A stretch of DNA of 64,000 bases from NCBI GenBank assembly GCA_018907035.1, contig JACCIC010000019.1:4481501-4545500 (forward strand), read 5' to 3'. The translations under genes were made by a program, and so were the position numbers. Shown in pieces: positions 1 to 12,229 of the stretch; within the stretch, counting starts at the first letter, position 1; every line of letters starts with the position of its first letter. This DNA is from Sycobia sp. Sy_11. Its lineage: Eukaryota > Arthropoda > Insecta > Hymenoptera > Epichrysomallidae. The notes beneath the pieces are model-generated. The model saw nothing but the letters and a program-made list of their open reading frames with translations. It ran no database searches and had not been told where the DNA came from.

Positions 1-1585
1 TTTCTGGATGAATGATATATAATCGGAAAAAATGTGTAGACCGCGTGGGTGTAATCGCATGCTATGTAATTTATACCAAGTTATTATTCATTCGAAATAT
101 CCAATAAAAACAATTTCGAATTCCAATCCAAATATTCCGTAAGTTTGTGGAATGCCCTGTTACGTCTAAAAATTTAATATTTGTAAACTCATTCAAGCTA
201 TTCCTGGATTCGGTCTATTACAGGTTCATTCTTTCGGTGTAAATATAATTTTGAACACTATTTGTGACTGTGACATTGGGCAAATGTAAATGGACTTTCC
301 ATTTTACAGGATGTTTTATAAAATTTTAATGAAACCTCGTAACTCTGATTAAAACAAAAAAAAACTAATTTTAAAGAAGTATCTCACACCTAGAGCTTAA
401 TGTATCTATAACGAAATTTAGTAAAATTATATTCATTAAATAATTCTAGAACTTTCTAAAAATCTTTTAGAGGTAGTTATGTATCAAGATATCAGTTGTT
501 TTAAATTAAAACAAAAAAAAATGTTATTTTTGTAAATTGAATTCTGCCACGGGTGGAGTTAAAAGAACCTACGCTGTTTCACCGGCAAAACATTCAGAAA
601 CAGTTGGTAAAAATGTCATCGACACATGTTCTACAGACGATACAAGTCTTTAAGCAAGGTCATTCCGATTTTCATCAGAAAGGGTTCTCTAAAGTTTTAG
701 GACTTAACGCTCTCCCTTTCAAACTACGCCACTTCTTTTCTTTAGTTAATTTGGATATAAGTGATTTCAGTTAAAAAAATTTATATAGAACTATTACGAA
801 ATGTAGGATTATTGTAGCAACGTACATACCAATAACTTTTCTATTTATACAGCAGGAAAAGGGTTAGACCTGGTAGTTTTCGAATTTTATTGCCCCTCTC
901 CCCCTCTTTCACGTCAGTCAATCACAGTGTTCCTTAGAGTTCGCACAGAATTGTATTCAATACTTTTATTCAAAGTGTTTTTATATATATTTTATGCATT
1001 ATAGGTAAAAGGTTACTTTATTTGTGTTCACCTACTACTTTTGTATTATTATCTTCCTTTCTCTCTTTTTATTTGTAATATTAATAAAATAAATATAATA
1101 ATACATCAAGTCTTGGATTATTCAAAACTATATCTGGGGATGTGAGACTACGTTAGACGAATTTACAGGGCTGATTTACTACACAGAAAGTAATCAGAAT
1201 TACTTAACTCAATCTGAACCTAACGCCTAATTCATGTCTGATAGCCATTACGTTAAAGGAATAATTTCTAATTTTTTATTTAATAATTATCTATCGTAGG
1301 TAACGGAGGTGATTTCACCGATGATGCCATATGCTTTTTCATAGAAAATATTATTAGTACGCGGTCTATATATTATAAGAATATTAGTTTATGCTAGTTG
1401 ATGAGAGAAAAGCTATAAAAACCAATAAGAATATTTATGAGTTCAGTGCTAGGTAAGTATTTATTCAATTAGAATTTATTTAATCAGTATTAAATATAGA
1501 TTTACAGTGAATCAATCGTATATTTCCTATACAGATACGTAAGTTTACCTTTACTAAGATGGGTCTGTACTAAAACTAGGTTAAA

Positions 1586-1822
1586 TTAACGAAAAAAAAA
1601 ACAAAACTGGAAAAATACTATGATTTTATTACAATTTGCATATCTCACATGTGTTGGCCGTCGCTTTATAATGAAAATGAACTCATCGGCGTGTGTGACT
1701 ATTTTAATAAATTTCGGAAAATTATTCATAATGTCTTCGCCACATTTATCGTACAGTTTTGTCATATGCCACGAAAATTGAATTCGTGACTTATTCCGAT
1801 AATTTACATCGAGATACGTCAA
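1586..1822 (-). other. Unassigned 78-codon ORF
   Basis: Contains WHMTKLYDKCGEDIMNNFPK and THADEFIFIIKRR. It has no recognised domain, no clear splice partners and no promoter. It could be a coding exon or a transposon relic; it is listed because its composition is not explained by a repeat. Confidence 0.2.
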
Positions 1823-3118
1823 ATGAACTTGAAACGTGCATAATCGTACAGCTGAGCAATTAATTTAAAAACATATTCTTATTCAATTTCTTAGCTCTAT
1901 CTTCATTGTAATCTTACTATTACGGCTAGTTTTAAGAATTTTACGTACTTGGTATGTATTTTATTACTATAATGCTATATTCATGGTATTTTCATAATGC
2001 TATTTATCATACTCATTTACCCTTGGCATGGGCAGCATCCTCTTTCTAATTGCGCTCGATTAAATCTATATATTTAAATATTTTATTAGGCAATTGCGAG
2101 TCGAACTTTACAGCGGATCGTAATGAAATTATAATCTACTACGTAACTCTACTACACGGTCATTAAAAAAAATCTTCTTTTTCTTCTTCTTCTTTTCCAA
2201 ATTCTCCCATGAACTCGACTCTATTCAGCGTTCCTGCTTTTAGCGCACGACTCCTTAAACCGTCGCTCAAACAATACCCTCGTCCTCGTATCGCGGTAAT
2301 AAATAAAATCTCGGGCTTTTGTCGTCTGCAATTATGCCGTTCGCGAAAAGAATGGCGTTGCGAATAATTTATTTTTTCACAAACCTTCCTGTTGCACGGA
2401 AGCGCAGGCGACGGCGGGATTCAATTTTATTGTTAACGCCGGCGTAGACCCGAACCTCGGAATCCTTTCGAAGAGCTGAAAAACCGGGAAACCCGGTCAT
2501 CGCGCTAGCCCCGGTCAAACTTGACCCGCGACGACCTGGAAAAAAGCCTAAAAAGCAGCATTCCACTTCTTCGTGCTCCGTCCCTCTCACTCTTTATCCG
2601 AGCGTTTGATTTTTTTTTTTGTTTGTTTTTTTTTTTTTATTTTTTTTTAATAGTCTCGCTTTTTCGAGCCGGGGAAATACCGCGCTAGGCTGTAACGCGT
2701 CTCGCCCGTGGTCCATATCTCCCTTTCCTCGTGCGTACGCCAATTTGGCGCTTGGCAGAACGAGGCACGGGGCGAGGAAAGACGAAGAAACAGAAGAAAT
2801 AAAAAAGCACGCCAGACGACAATAGTTCGCCGATGCTCAAAGCCACGAGAAAGTTGCAGGGCAAAAAAAAAGAAGGGGGGATGGGGGTGGAAATGCGTTG
2901 ACGCGCGCGGGGTCATGCGCGTATACACGCCATAACGCACCGCGACGAGATGAAAGAACAGATACGCAGCTGCTATCGCTTCGGATGCTTTGTCCCGCGA
3001 AATACTGTTGTACCGACGAGGCGAAAAAAAAGAGAGAAAAAGAAAATGATAAATCCGCATTGCTGCTATTCCTTTGATTGTGAATTCATTAAAGCTAAAA
3101 GCGGTTTTTCGTATATAC

Positions 3119-3120
<2 letters not shown>

Positions 3121-3175
<55 letters not shown>

Positions 3176-5082
3176 GGAATCCGCGCGGCTCCCATTGTGC
3201 AACCAATGAATTCTTGTTAATAATTATTCTCGCTGCCATTGTTAAAGTTAAACCAATACTGGTAAAAATTTATGCAAAGTGCTTTCCCGTAACCATCGAA
3301 ATGCTCGACCGACTTTCCGGGTAATGAATTTTCATTAAAAAACAAAAAAAAAACAAAAAAACCTTTTTTACATAGTAACGATATTCAGACGTGCGATTGA
3401 ATCATTGATCATTAGGTAGGTAATAACTTTTCAAAGATCTTCATTTCGTTCGTTGATTCAGCTTATAATGCACAAACGATTTTATTCGTTTGTCGATATA
3501 AAACATAATTTCTCTTTTCCGGTCATTTAGCAATATGATTATTGTGGAGCAAACGAAAAACTTTACATTTATCATATCGAAACTCAATTATGGGTCATTG
3601 ATAGAAATAACACTGTTAGCAATGTAAAGGCATTTCAATTCTATATCGCGACTCGTGTACTTGCAATTTCAGCAAATCACCATTTAGCGATATTAATTTA
3701 TGGTTAGCGTATTACTCGTTACATAGATTTATATTCGCAGTTATTGATCCAAGTTTGCTCCGAAAGAGAGGGAGAGCATGGGTTTGTGTGTGTCTATATC
3801 TGGCTCATCGTCAATTTAAAGTTTGCCGGCTCCCCTCCGCCCCCCGCCCCCTAACATCGTCTGTATTTCGAGAGAATGGGAAAAGAAAAATATAAACAGA
3901 GAAACCGAGGTCGCGGATAATTGTCCGCTGCGCGAACAAAAGTTTTTGGCCCGGCAGGGCCGGATGATTAGCCGCGCGCGGCAGAGCCAGAGCTTGGAAG
4001 GGTACGCCAAAACCGCGAGATGGGACAACCGGGGTAACGCGCCCGTATGCATCCGTGTAAGAATCTATATATATATATATATGTATATATTTGTATATGT
4101 ATATATAGATCAGGCGAGTTTATGTATATACATCGTATTTCGTTGCCGTCCGACGGTGGAGAAAACGCCATGCGTGTAAATTAATTTTACAGCGAGAAGG
4201 CGCGAGGCCAGCGATAAAAGGACCGTGGGTTAAAAAGGTTGTGAAGAATTTTGCTGCTTAAATTATTCTCTTTTTTTTTTTTTAATTTTTAAGATAATTT
4301 TTAATTTATGATTGCACGAACATCTTGGTAAAGTTAGCTGTGCAGTGTTTTTCAGAACAGTGTGTCCATTATTTAGCTGTGCGTAAAATGGGATGACGCT
4401 GTCCCAATTTCTAATAATAATGCACATCACTCCAGCATCACGGCCCGGTTACTCTCCAAGAACACATAACCGAGTATTCAACACTTGAACTCACTTTAAA
4501 ATGTCTTGAATCGTAGCCAATGCTTCTTACTCATCGGTTTCCCACTGAACATACAGATATGCAGCAATTATTAAATAATCAACTTCGATTGTATCATCTT
4601 GGATTTTTCATTTTTTAGCTTTGATCTTTTTCGAATGATTCGAATAATTTTAGTTATAATAATCACCGATAAGTTTCAAATGAAGAAGTTGAAAATAAGA
4701 TTAAAATGAAGAAAAAAAGACATTAAACTATATTTTGGCATTTGTAAATTGATCGACTATTCTTACGTTTTCCGAAGTTACATGAATCACGTTCTTTGTA
4801 TTAAGGAATAACGTTAAACATAGGGACAACGATCCTATTCGCAATCTTGATTTTTTTTCCAAATTGGCCTTAAAACCCACTATTCACAAAACATTGCTTA
4901 TACCAAGGACATAAGCTTCTGAATAAATCTCATTTTGCTTGAAATATAGAATATCAACTGAACCTGTTAAAAGGAACCGACTACTGAAACGCCACGAAAT
5001 ACAAGAAAAGCTCGACCCGCTCAATTACGCAGGTGCCGCGCGAATCGAATTAATAACGCAAATCGAGCAAAACAGCCAAAGT

Positions 5083-5154
<72 letters not shown>

Positions 5155-5543
5155 AAGACGCGCGCGCGGGCGCATACGTACACCTCCGGGCGTACGCCCG
5201 CTCCTCCACAAATATGCCTTCGCCCTACACGTGCACGCGGCGGGAGCGCGCGCGTTTTTGCGCCCCGCCGTCGTCGCGCATCCTCGGCGCTTTGAAGCCG
5301 AGCGAGCGGGCCGCGCGTAACGCGCGGAGGGGTTACGCTGAATTAATTTCTGCCGCGGCGCGGGCGCCGCGCATCCCATAGCAAAACTTGCGTTTCAATG
5401 CCCTCTGTAATGAAGTTCCGCTCGCCCTTACCTCAACCCTCGCCCCATCTACGAAGCTTCGAGAGTACGCGAGTCAGACGCGGTGGGTTGAGGCGGGGTG
5501 TGGCTATAGCAAGCAGTCTATATAATATGGCGCGATATCTGAA

Positions 5544-5596
<53 letters not shown>
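3121..5596. repeat. Microsatellites at 3-5.6 kb
   Basis: Near-perfect (AT)n at 3121-3168, (CT)n at 5084-5108 running directly into (TA)n at 5109-5152, and (AT)n at 5548-5596. Each creates spurious reading frames of alternating Tyr-Ile or Ser-Leu on both strands. Confidence 0.9.
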
Positions 5597-5598
<2 letters not shown>

Positions 5599-5796
5599 AC
5601 ACCTGTCAGGATTCGGCGAGCTGTGAAGAAGGGGGGACTCCTTACTTCGATCGGACGGGTGAAGGGGGTGGGGTTGAGGAGGGTCGCTGACTCTCGCGTC
5701 GTCGCGCTGTTTACTCGAAAATTTTGAAAGGCTTTTTATCGGAGCTACCGTTGCTTCTCATTACTGCTGTAACTTCGCAGTCACGGCTGTGTTTTC

Positions 5797-5801
5797 CTCT
5801 C

Positions 5802-5808
<7 letters not shown>
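5797..5808. repeat. Left target-site duplication of element A
   Basis: CTCTCCCTCTTT, identical to 8320-8331. The last three T bases cannot be separated from the element's tail. Confidence 0.75.
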
Positions 5809-5836
<28 letters not shown>

Positions 5837-6089
5837 TAAGCATTAAAACTTACAAAGTTTATTTTGCTTACCTTAAATATTGACAAATATTTAATAGTTA
5901 CATTAATATAAGATGTAATTTTTAACGCTAAATAAAATTAACAATGCCGAAAATATTGTACATTAATTCTTAAAGACTAAATTTTTAGATTACATTCTTT
6001 CAAAAACGATAAGATACAAAAGCATGCTTGTATACGCGGTTCGGTGATTATTGGCTCTATAGCAAGAGGGCGTAGTATATTTAATCTAG

Positions 6090-8319
6090 TTAGATTTTGC
6101 AGAAGTTTGATTTTCTCGGAGTATCGTAAAGAGGACACTGCCAAAGAATATGATTCAAATTTTCATCGGATACATTATCGCATTTACAAGAAGGATTAGA
6201 GATGATGCCAATTCGGGCGAGGAATTCGGCTAAGTTGTAATGGTTCACTCTGCTTCTGTTAATAGTGACAATAAGGTCGCGTGAAGGTTTTGTTTTTTTG
6301 CATACCATGGTTTTCTATTTTCAGTATTATAAAACAGAAAATATTTTTTCCCTTTAAACTTGGCTTCTTCTAAAATTTTACGTCTAGTTTCAATGAGGGC
6401 TGATTGCTTAAAAGTATAGAAATTGTCGGAAAATAGAATATTTGTTATATTGGGGATATCTGATGTGGTAGCCCTTTTTGCTAAAAGGTCTGCATTTTCA
6501 TTGCCTATAATACCGATATGAGAAGGGATCCAGTAGAAATCTATTTTGTTATTAGGATTTATGACCATAAACTGGATAACTTTGTCTTTGATATCAAATA
6601 CGTATGGATTGGTTTTAGTTTTTAAGCTTATAGATTTCAATGCAAACAAAGCACTTAAAGAATCTGTAAATATAGAAAAATCAGAATTAAAACAATTTAA
6701 AGCGATTAAAACAATTTACTTATGGAAATATTTAACTCGGGACAAAAGTAGGATGCGCCTAAGTAGTAGGAATCTGAGGTTTTGCTTTCGTTGGTGTATA
6801 TATCGTAGACATTTTTATTAATAAAATGGTCTTGGAACAGTTGATAAGGATTGGGAGAGACAATGAGTTTGCTTACCGAGTTCGACATTTATAGATATTG
6901 ATTTTGTAAGGGTTTCGTGCACGTATTCATATAAGTTGCTATTTCTAAAGGAGCTAGTAATGTCGGAGTTAACGATTGAGGAGATATATTGATTTAGAAT
7001 TCTTTCTTTTTTTTAAGGCTTTTTTCTTGTGATATGGTAGTATTTAAAAACTGATTTATACAACTGAGAATTTTTGTTAGAAAGCGTTTTTGCTAAATAA
7101 CAGTTACATAAATACTTAGTACGTTCCTTTAAAGTTGGAAGTTTCGATTCTCCTAATAATATGTTAGTCGGAGTACTTTTACGGTATCCTAATGCAGTTC
7201 TTCGACCTATAAATTGAATGCTTTCAAGTTTTTTCATCATTAAAACAACTTTTGAAAAGTAAATGAAACTACAGTAATCAATAAGGGAACGGACAAAACT
7301 TTTATATAAAATGATTAAGGTTTCAGGGCTCGAGCCCCACCATGGAAACCAGCCCCACATGGAAACTTTATAATGTTCATGTGTCGCATACATTTTTTAA
7401 TTACATGATTAATTTGAGGTGTAAATGACAGAGAGTAATCGAAAATGATCCCCAGTAAGCGAGCGGATACACACGATTGGACAGAAACATTTTTAACTTT
7501 TAATTCCACGGTTCCGGGGATTCTCTTTTTTTTATTAAAATGAATGAACTTTGTTACCGATAACGTTAAACCAAGCGACCAAAGGTTAAAATCGACAGTT
7601 TTTATGGCTTTTTCTATAATGTGTACACTTCTTGCGGTCGACGCTGATTTAATAAAAATGCTTATGTCGTCTGCAAATTGCGCAATGGTAACGTTCGGAT
7701 TTACATTTTTAGTAATAGAAGCACTATATATTATGTATAGTAATGGGCTCAAAACGCCTCCCTGACGTACGCCTTTATGTACAGTTCTAAAGTTATCTGC
7801 TAAAATGTCAGTGTATATAAATCGTTCGTGACATAGAAATTTTATGAATTTGTTTAATTTTGGTGGCGATCCAAGAGAAGCGAGTTTCGATAACAAAATA
7901 TCTATGTTAACATTGTCGAATGCGCTCTCAACATCCAAGAAAATTGCACAGACCTCATTTTGCTCCCTGAAGGCTTCTTCGATTTTTAAAGTTAGATTAA
8001 CTAAGTTATCGGCGCAGGATTTATCTTTTCTGAAGCCTCTTTGATTAACCGGTAAGTAATTGTGGTGTTCGACCCACCATTCCAAACGATTTTTAATAAT
8101 CGTTTCGAAAAGTTTACATAAACATGAGGTCATAGAGATAGGTCTGACTGAGCTGCTATCGGATTCTATAAAATCTTATATAGATTTTAAATTTTATATA
8201 GATCTATAAAATGAACGTAAGAGTCTTTCCAACTATTCGGATAGTCACTGTAAAAGTACATATCGTTATAAATGTCTAGTAATAAAAGCTTATATTTTAT
8301 TGAAAGAAACTTGAAAAGT
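6090..8319 (-). pseudogene. ORF2 relic of element A: reverse transcriptase and RNase H
   Basis: Reading down the minus strand: YPNSWKDSYVHFI near 8240, VRPISMTSC near 8140, LDVESAFDN, VRQGGVLSPLLY, and the catalytic box FADD near 7670. RNase H follows, with YTNES where TDGS is expected (the first Asp is lost), then WIPSHIGIIGNENAD near 6500, and a C-terminal CPLY segment near 6130. Breaks: a TA-rich repeat insertion around 8165-8215, a frameshift at about 7333-7366, and further shifts in RNase H. The copy cannot move by itself. Confidence 0.8.
7333..7366. repeat. Tandem 16-18 bp duplication in element A
   Basis: Two copies of AGCCCCAC(C)ATGGAAAC lie side by side (7333-7350 and 7351-7366). 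On the coding strand this adds a near-duplicate segment after NIIKF and shifts the frame before WWGSSPETL. It is a replication-slippage type lesion. Confidence 0.65.
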
Positions 8320-8331
8320 CTCTCCCTCTTT
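8320..8331. repeat. Right target-site duplication of element A
   Basis: Second copy of CTCTCCCTCTTT, directly beyond the 5' truncation point. The pre-insertion site lay in a pyrimidine tract. Confidence 0.75.
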
Positions 8332-8408
8332 CTCTCTCGCCTCAGTATAGAAAGAATTGCAGAATAAAAAGCGATTCGTCCGTGCTATAAACGATTTTTG
8401 CACATTGA

Positions 8409-8466
<58 letters not shown>

Positions 8467-8599
8467 AAATATGATTTAATTTCAAATATGCATCGAGATA
8501 TAAACAAGATATGGAAAGCCTCGTTCTTGCTCTCCGGAGTTTCGTTGTTAATGCGCGTGATAAACATCGGATGCATCGGTAGTATCTTTGTATATTCGA

Positions 8600-8638
<39 letters not shown>

Positions 8639-9850
8639 AATAGTACGTCTGGGACTTCATTGGACATCCCCGGGCATCGAGTTTACTGCCACGAAAGAGA
8701 ATTCGACCTCGCCGAGAATAAACGAGTAATGCAGCCCAAAGGTATAATAGTAAACTCGCGAGTAATATGGTAATTTGGCCACTCCGAGCGTCGTGGTCGG
8801 GATTGCGTGAAATTGCTTTGCGATAATATTTTGAAATTCTACGCATCGTCCACGTTAAACCGAGGGATTGCACAAAACAAAATGAAAGAAATCAATTAAT
8901 ACTTGTGGGCTACGTGGAAAACAGGCTTTGGATTCTCTTTGAATTCTGTCTCTATCCAACTAAATATTCCATTGAATAAACTTGGATTATTGGAATTCAA
9001 TCGTAAAAAAATTGTATCTAGTAAGTGGCTGAGTGATCATTAACATTTCCATAGCCAATCTTACGCAGATATTAAGTGCGCTGCTTTCTATGGAAAATCT
9101 ATTTAATACGTAATATTTTTCCATTAAATCATTTGAAATATTTTTTATTCGAAACTACAGAAATGATAAAAATAGACTACTTATGAACAACTGATGCAAT
9201 TTAGATTCATTACGTATTGACTATTAATGATATTTAATGACCAAAAAACTTTTTCTCCGCAAATGGTCTAATAATGCTTTGTGATAATTAAAACCGAAGA
9301 AGAAAAATAGTTAACATTTCAATTATTTATAAATAATCATAAACTTGCACGATAAAAATTCCTGTATAAATCGATTTGAGCATTTCTAAAACCTCATTGA
9401 TATACGGAAAATGACCTGACCTATCGATAATCCTTTTTACTGCCTATGAATTATAAAAAAATAAAAATATCGTTATTAAAGAAAACGAATCATAAGCAAC
9501 TAGAACATTGAAAAAATCAACTTGTCCCATTCTTTGTTTAAAGATATTTTCAATATCCGCCATAATTTATGCTTTCATCGTTAATTTAGTTGAACCGAAG
9601 GTGACGAATACACGAATTCTATTGTAAATAATGTATGCTGATTTATTTACATTAGTATTTACTTATTCCTGTGTGTTATTGATAATAATTTGGACGCATG
9701 CAGCATAAAATGAATTTTATTTCATGACTTAATTTGTTTTTAAAGATAACATTAAATTGCTATACTCTTTAAATGGTACAAGTGATAAACGATGTTCAAG
9801 ACGCCGGTGAGAAATAAAGCTGTGTTTGAAAGTTTATTGACAGCTGAACT
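8332..9850. other. Intergenic, nothing recognised
   Basis: AT-rich DNA between element A and homolog A, with two microsatellites. No coding or RNA gene signal was seen. Confidence 0.5.
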
Positions 9851-9892
9851 ATCAGTATTTTATTTATAGATGCAACATATGTAAAATCATCG

Positions 9893-9932
<40 letters not shown>
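8421..9932. repeat. Microsatellites at 8.4-9.9 kb
   Basis: (AT)n at 8421-8462, (GT)n at 8603-8634 and (TA)n at 9895-9932. The last lies just downstream of the homolog A stop codon, inside its likely 3' UTR or flank. Confidence 0.9.
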
Positions 9933-9936
<4 letters not shown>

Positions 9937-9993
9937 CTCTAAATAATTATTATTATGACCAGACACGCAAATTCATTGCCTAGCCAGATCTCT

Positions 9994-12147
9994 TTATTGC
10001 CGTAGTCCTGTATGTCTCAGAATCCAATGGTAAAAGAAACCAACTTTAGTATAAACACCGACAGATCCCTTCTTGTTATTTGGCGTACCGGTGATAATAG
10101 CAACTAACGTGTTATTGATAACACCAGGTCCACCCTCGTCGTAATCGGATGCGTCACTGTGAGGATCTGTTGCACAGAACAGTCGATAAGAAGCTGAGGG
10201 GCAATGATCTTTATCTACAACTTTGAGGGTTGTTTGGAATAGCCATGTAGCCGGGTATATGTTAGAGGGCTGAAAAAAAAACAAGAACTTAAAGTCATGA
10301 ATACAAATTCGATAAAACAAATATGATGTTTAGATAAGCGAAAATAATTCGTGATTTTTTAAAAATAATTAAAAAAAAACAAATATAAACAAACCTTATT
10401 TTTAAATAAAAGGATTCATTAAGAAAGTGGATATTTAGGTAACTAGTAGGATTAAAAAAAAATCTTATTTCTAAATGACAATAAATAGTCGAAAAAAATT
10501 TGTATCTTACGTTCGGTATATGTATTTATGTGAAATGCAACGTGTTTTTTATTTTTATCCCGATGGTCTCGATCTATACTTTATGTGTATCTTATATAAC
10601 TAATTGTGAAGCAGCGAGAAGGATAAGAGGATTATGGAACATAGCGGCGATTTATAGTGATAATCTTACGTGAGATTTGCCAAATCCGGTAATATTCATT
10701 AAGCTGCCGGGTGGTATATCCGCATTTGAATTTTCCATAGCGATACGATTTTGCTTCCCGTGAAGTTTTATCGCGTCCTCTAACTATAATAATACATTCA
10801 AAATATTAGCGTGCCATAATGTCTATTTAATAATATACGAAATAATAAATATGATATAACGTACTAATATTAGAACAAGATTCGTGCTCTTGTCCGAGTC
10901 AGGATAGTCGTGGCTGTATTTCTCGATTAATTTTACGTTAGTGAAGGGCGTTGCTCGTCCACCCTCGCTATAGCTTATTCCAGTTCTGACCTTTACGTTA
11001 TTTTTCACACTAACCTTGTTTCTGCATTATGAAAAATTAAGGTAACAGATCGGTGTCGTACGGAGCGCTAGTCAAATTTAATGTCTTTTACTTACATGAA
11101 GCATTTTTCTGCCGATAACAACCAGTTTTCGGCAATGATAGCTGCACTGCAGAACAGATCTCCCAAGTAATATAAAGTAGCCTGAAATATTGAGAAGCAA
11201 CGAATGTCGTTTAAGCCTATGACCTGTTTCGATTGAATTATGTATTTTTCATCGACTTTGTGAATAAAGCATTATTTTAATTTAATTCATAGTTAGAGAA
11301 TCGTTAGCTTGTTCCAGGCCGGATTAATAAATAAAAAATGTTACAGGTCAGATATCTCAAGGCCTATGATAAAAGCTAAAAATTTAGCAACATTTATTGC
11401 GCAGTAATTCGTATTTGATCGACGAGTAATGAAAAATTAAATTTAGATAAAGTCTTGAAAAATTAATAAATAAATGAATCTTTCATCACTTTGACCTTAG
11501 ATTTTGGTTCATTCGTGATGCGTAACAAATAAACACTCTTCACTATTAAAGGAATCAATGGGAATTACTTTTTTTTTAATTGAGTTCGTACATTTTCAGA
11601 AATATTGGCTCTATTTTACTAGAATTTAGCATTAGTCAAGATAAATTACTTTTAATCAACTGGTATACTTAAGTCGCATTTCCATTAAAACGGTTAATTT
11701 AATTGTTTTATCATTAATTCAATCTGAAGTTTTCTCTGTCTAGTTACTCCATTCTGTTCACAAAAGACATAGTAAATCTTAGACATAGTAGACTTAATAA
11801 TACTTGACAATATTGATAAAAGATGTTATTAAAAAATTATATAAACAAATGTACTGCTTAATTTCGAATTTGGACGTTCTTAAGAAAAAGTTGATGAAAA
11901 AAATTTCTGTATCCACAATTAGATGAAAAATATGATTGTCTTTGTCTACAATTCAGTTTTCGTTACGTGATATGGTGCGTCCGTGATGGTTAAATATTGC
12001 CCTCCAATAATTTTCTCCGGTTTGACATCTGAAAACGTAGAAAATGCATATGTGTAGTTATAAATGTTTTAATTGTTTTAAAAATTATTATTTACCAGTA
12101 TGGCAACTGACGTAAGTAACGAAGAGCAAAATATAAAACAATCTCAT
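9994..12147 (-). CDS. Secreted S1 serine protease homolog A, catalytically dead (K-N-E triad)
   Basis: Six coding exons on the minus strand: 12096-12147, 11967-12028, 11096-11181, 10865-11021, 10670-10783, 9994-10269, all with GT-AG introns. They encode 248 aa. A hydrophobic signal peptide (MRLFYILLFVTYVSC) is followed by a short propeptide and a Lys23-IIGG activation site. The trypsin fold is evident from the SAEKC, GFG and EGGPGV blocks. Catalytic His57 is Lys64 (SAEKC replaces AAHC), Asp102 is Asn114 (STNLVLIL), and Ser195 is Glu202 (DYDEGGP replaces GDSGGP). Gly193 of the oxyanion hole is Tyr. Cys42-Cys58 and Cys168-Cys182 are kept; Cys191 and Cys220 are both lost. The reading frame is open through all exons, so this is not a decayed gene. 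It cannot be a protease; a cofactor, inhibitor-like or binding role is inferred. It is first in a tandem trio. Confidence 0.88.
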
Positions 12148-12176
12148 ATTTATAGCGATCGTCGTTACTAAATGAG

Positions 12177-12213
12177 AACTGATCAGCTAATACCTAAAGA
12201 TTATTCTTATATA
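12177..12213 (-). promoter_or_regulatory. Core promoter of homolog A: TATA box and initiator
   Basis: On the minus strand TATATAAG lies at 12206-12213. An arthropod-type initiator TCAGTT lies at 12177-12182, with its A about 33 bp downstream of the first T of the TATA box. This spacing is close to the insect consensus and predicts a 5' UTR of about 33 nt before the ATG at 12147. The same arrangement precedes the active gene at 48811. Confidence 0.6.
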
Positions 12214-12229
12214 CAGTTGGAAGTAACTA

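Larger units (their letters stand above)
1..5796. other. No recognised gene; AT-rich DNA with GC-rich patches
   Basis: Positions 1-2350 are AT-rich with scattered short open frames and no recognised domain. From 2350 to 2940, 3820 to 4220 and 4930 to 5730 the DNA turns CpG-rich and the open frames there are artefacts of high GC or dinucleotide runs. No exon could be supported. Confidence 0.5.
5806..8319 (-). mobile_element. 5'-truncated non-LTR retrotransposon with RNase H (element A)
   Basis: A LINE copy read on the minus strand, from the start of the reverse transcriptase domain at 8319 to a poly(A) tail seen as poly(T) at 5806-5834. It encodes reverse transcriptase, then RNase H, then a Cys/His C-terminal segment, as in the I/R1-like part of the Jockey superfamily. 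Both ends are bounded by the 12-bp sequence CTCTCCCTCTTT (5797-5808 and 8320-8331), the target-site duplication of target-primed insertion. The tail boundary is blurred because the duplication ends in T. Confidence 0.85.

Noticed and set aside
3121..3168. Long open frames rich in Tyr-Ile, Thr-His or Ser-Leu repeats here and at most microsatellites
   Set aside because: They are translations of dinucleotide repeats, open on both strands at once, with no domain or splice context.
2647..3195. 182-codon frame on the minus strand
   Set aside because: About a tenth is Tyr-Ile repeat from the AT run; the rest has no recognised similarity and overlaps other frames.
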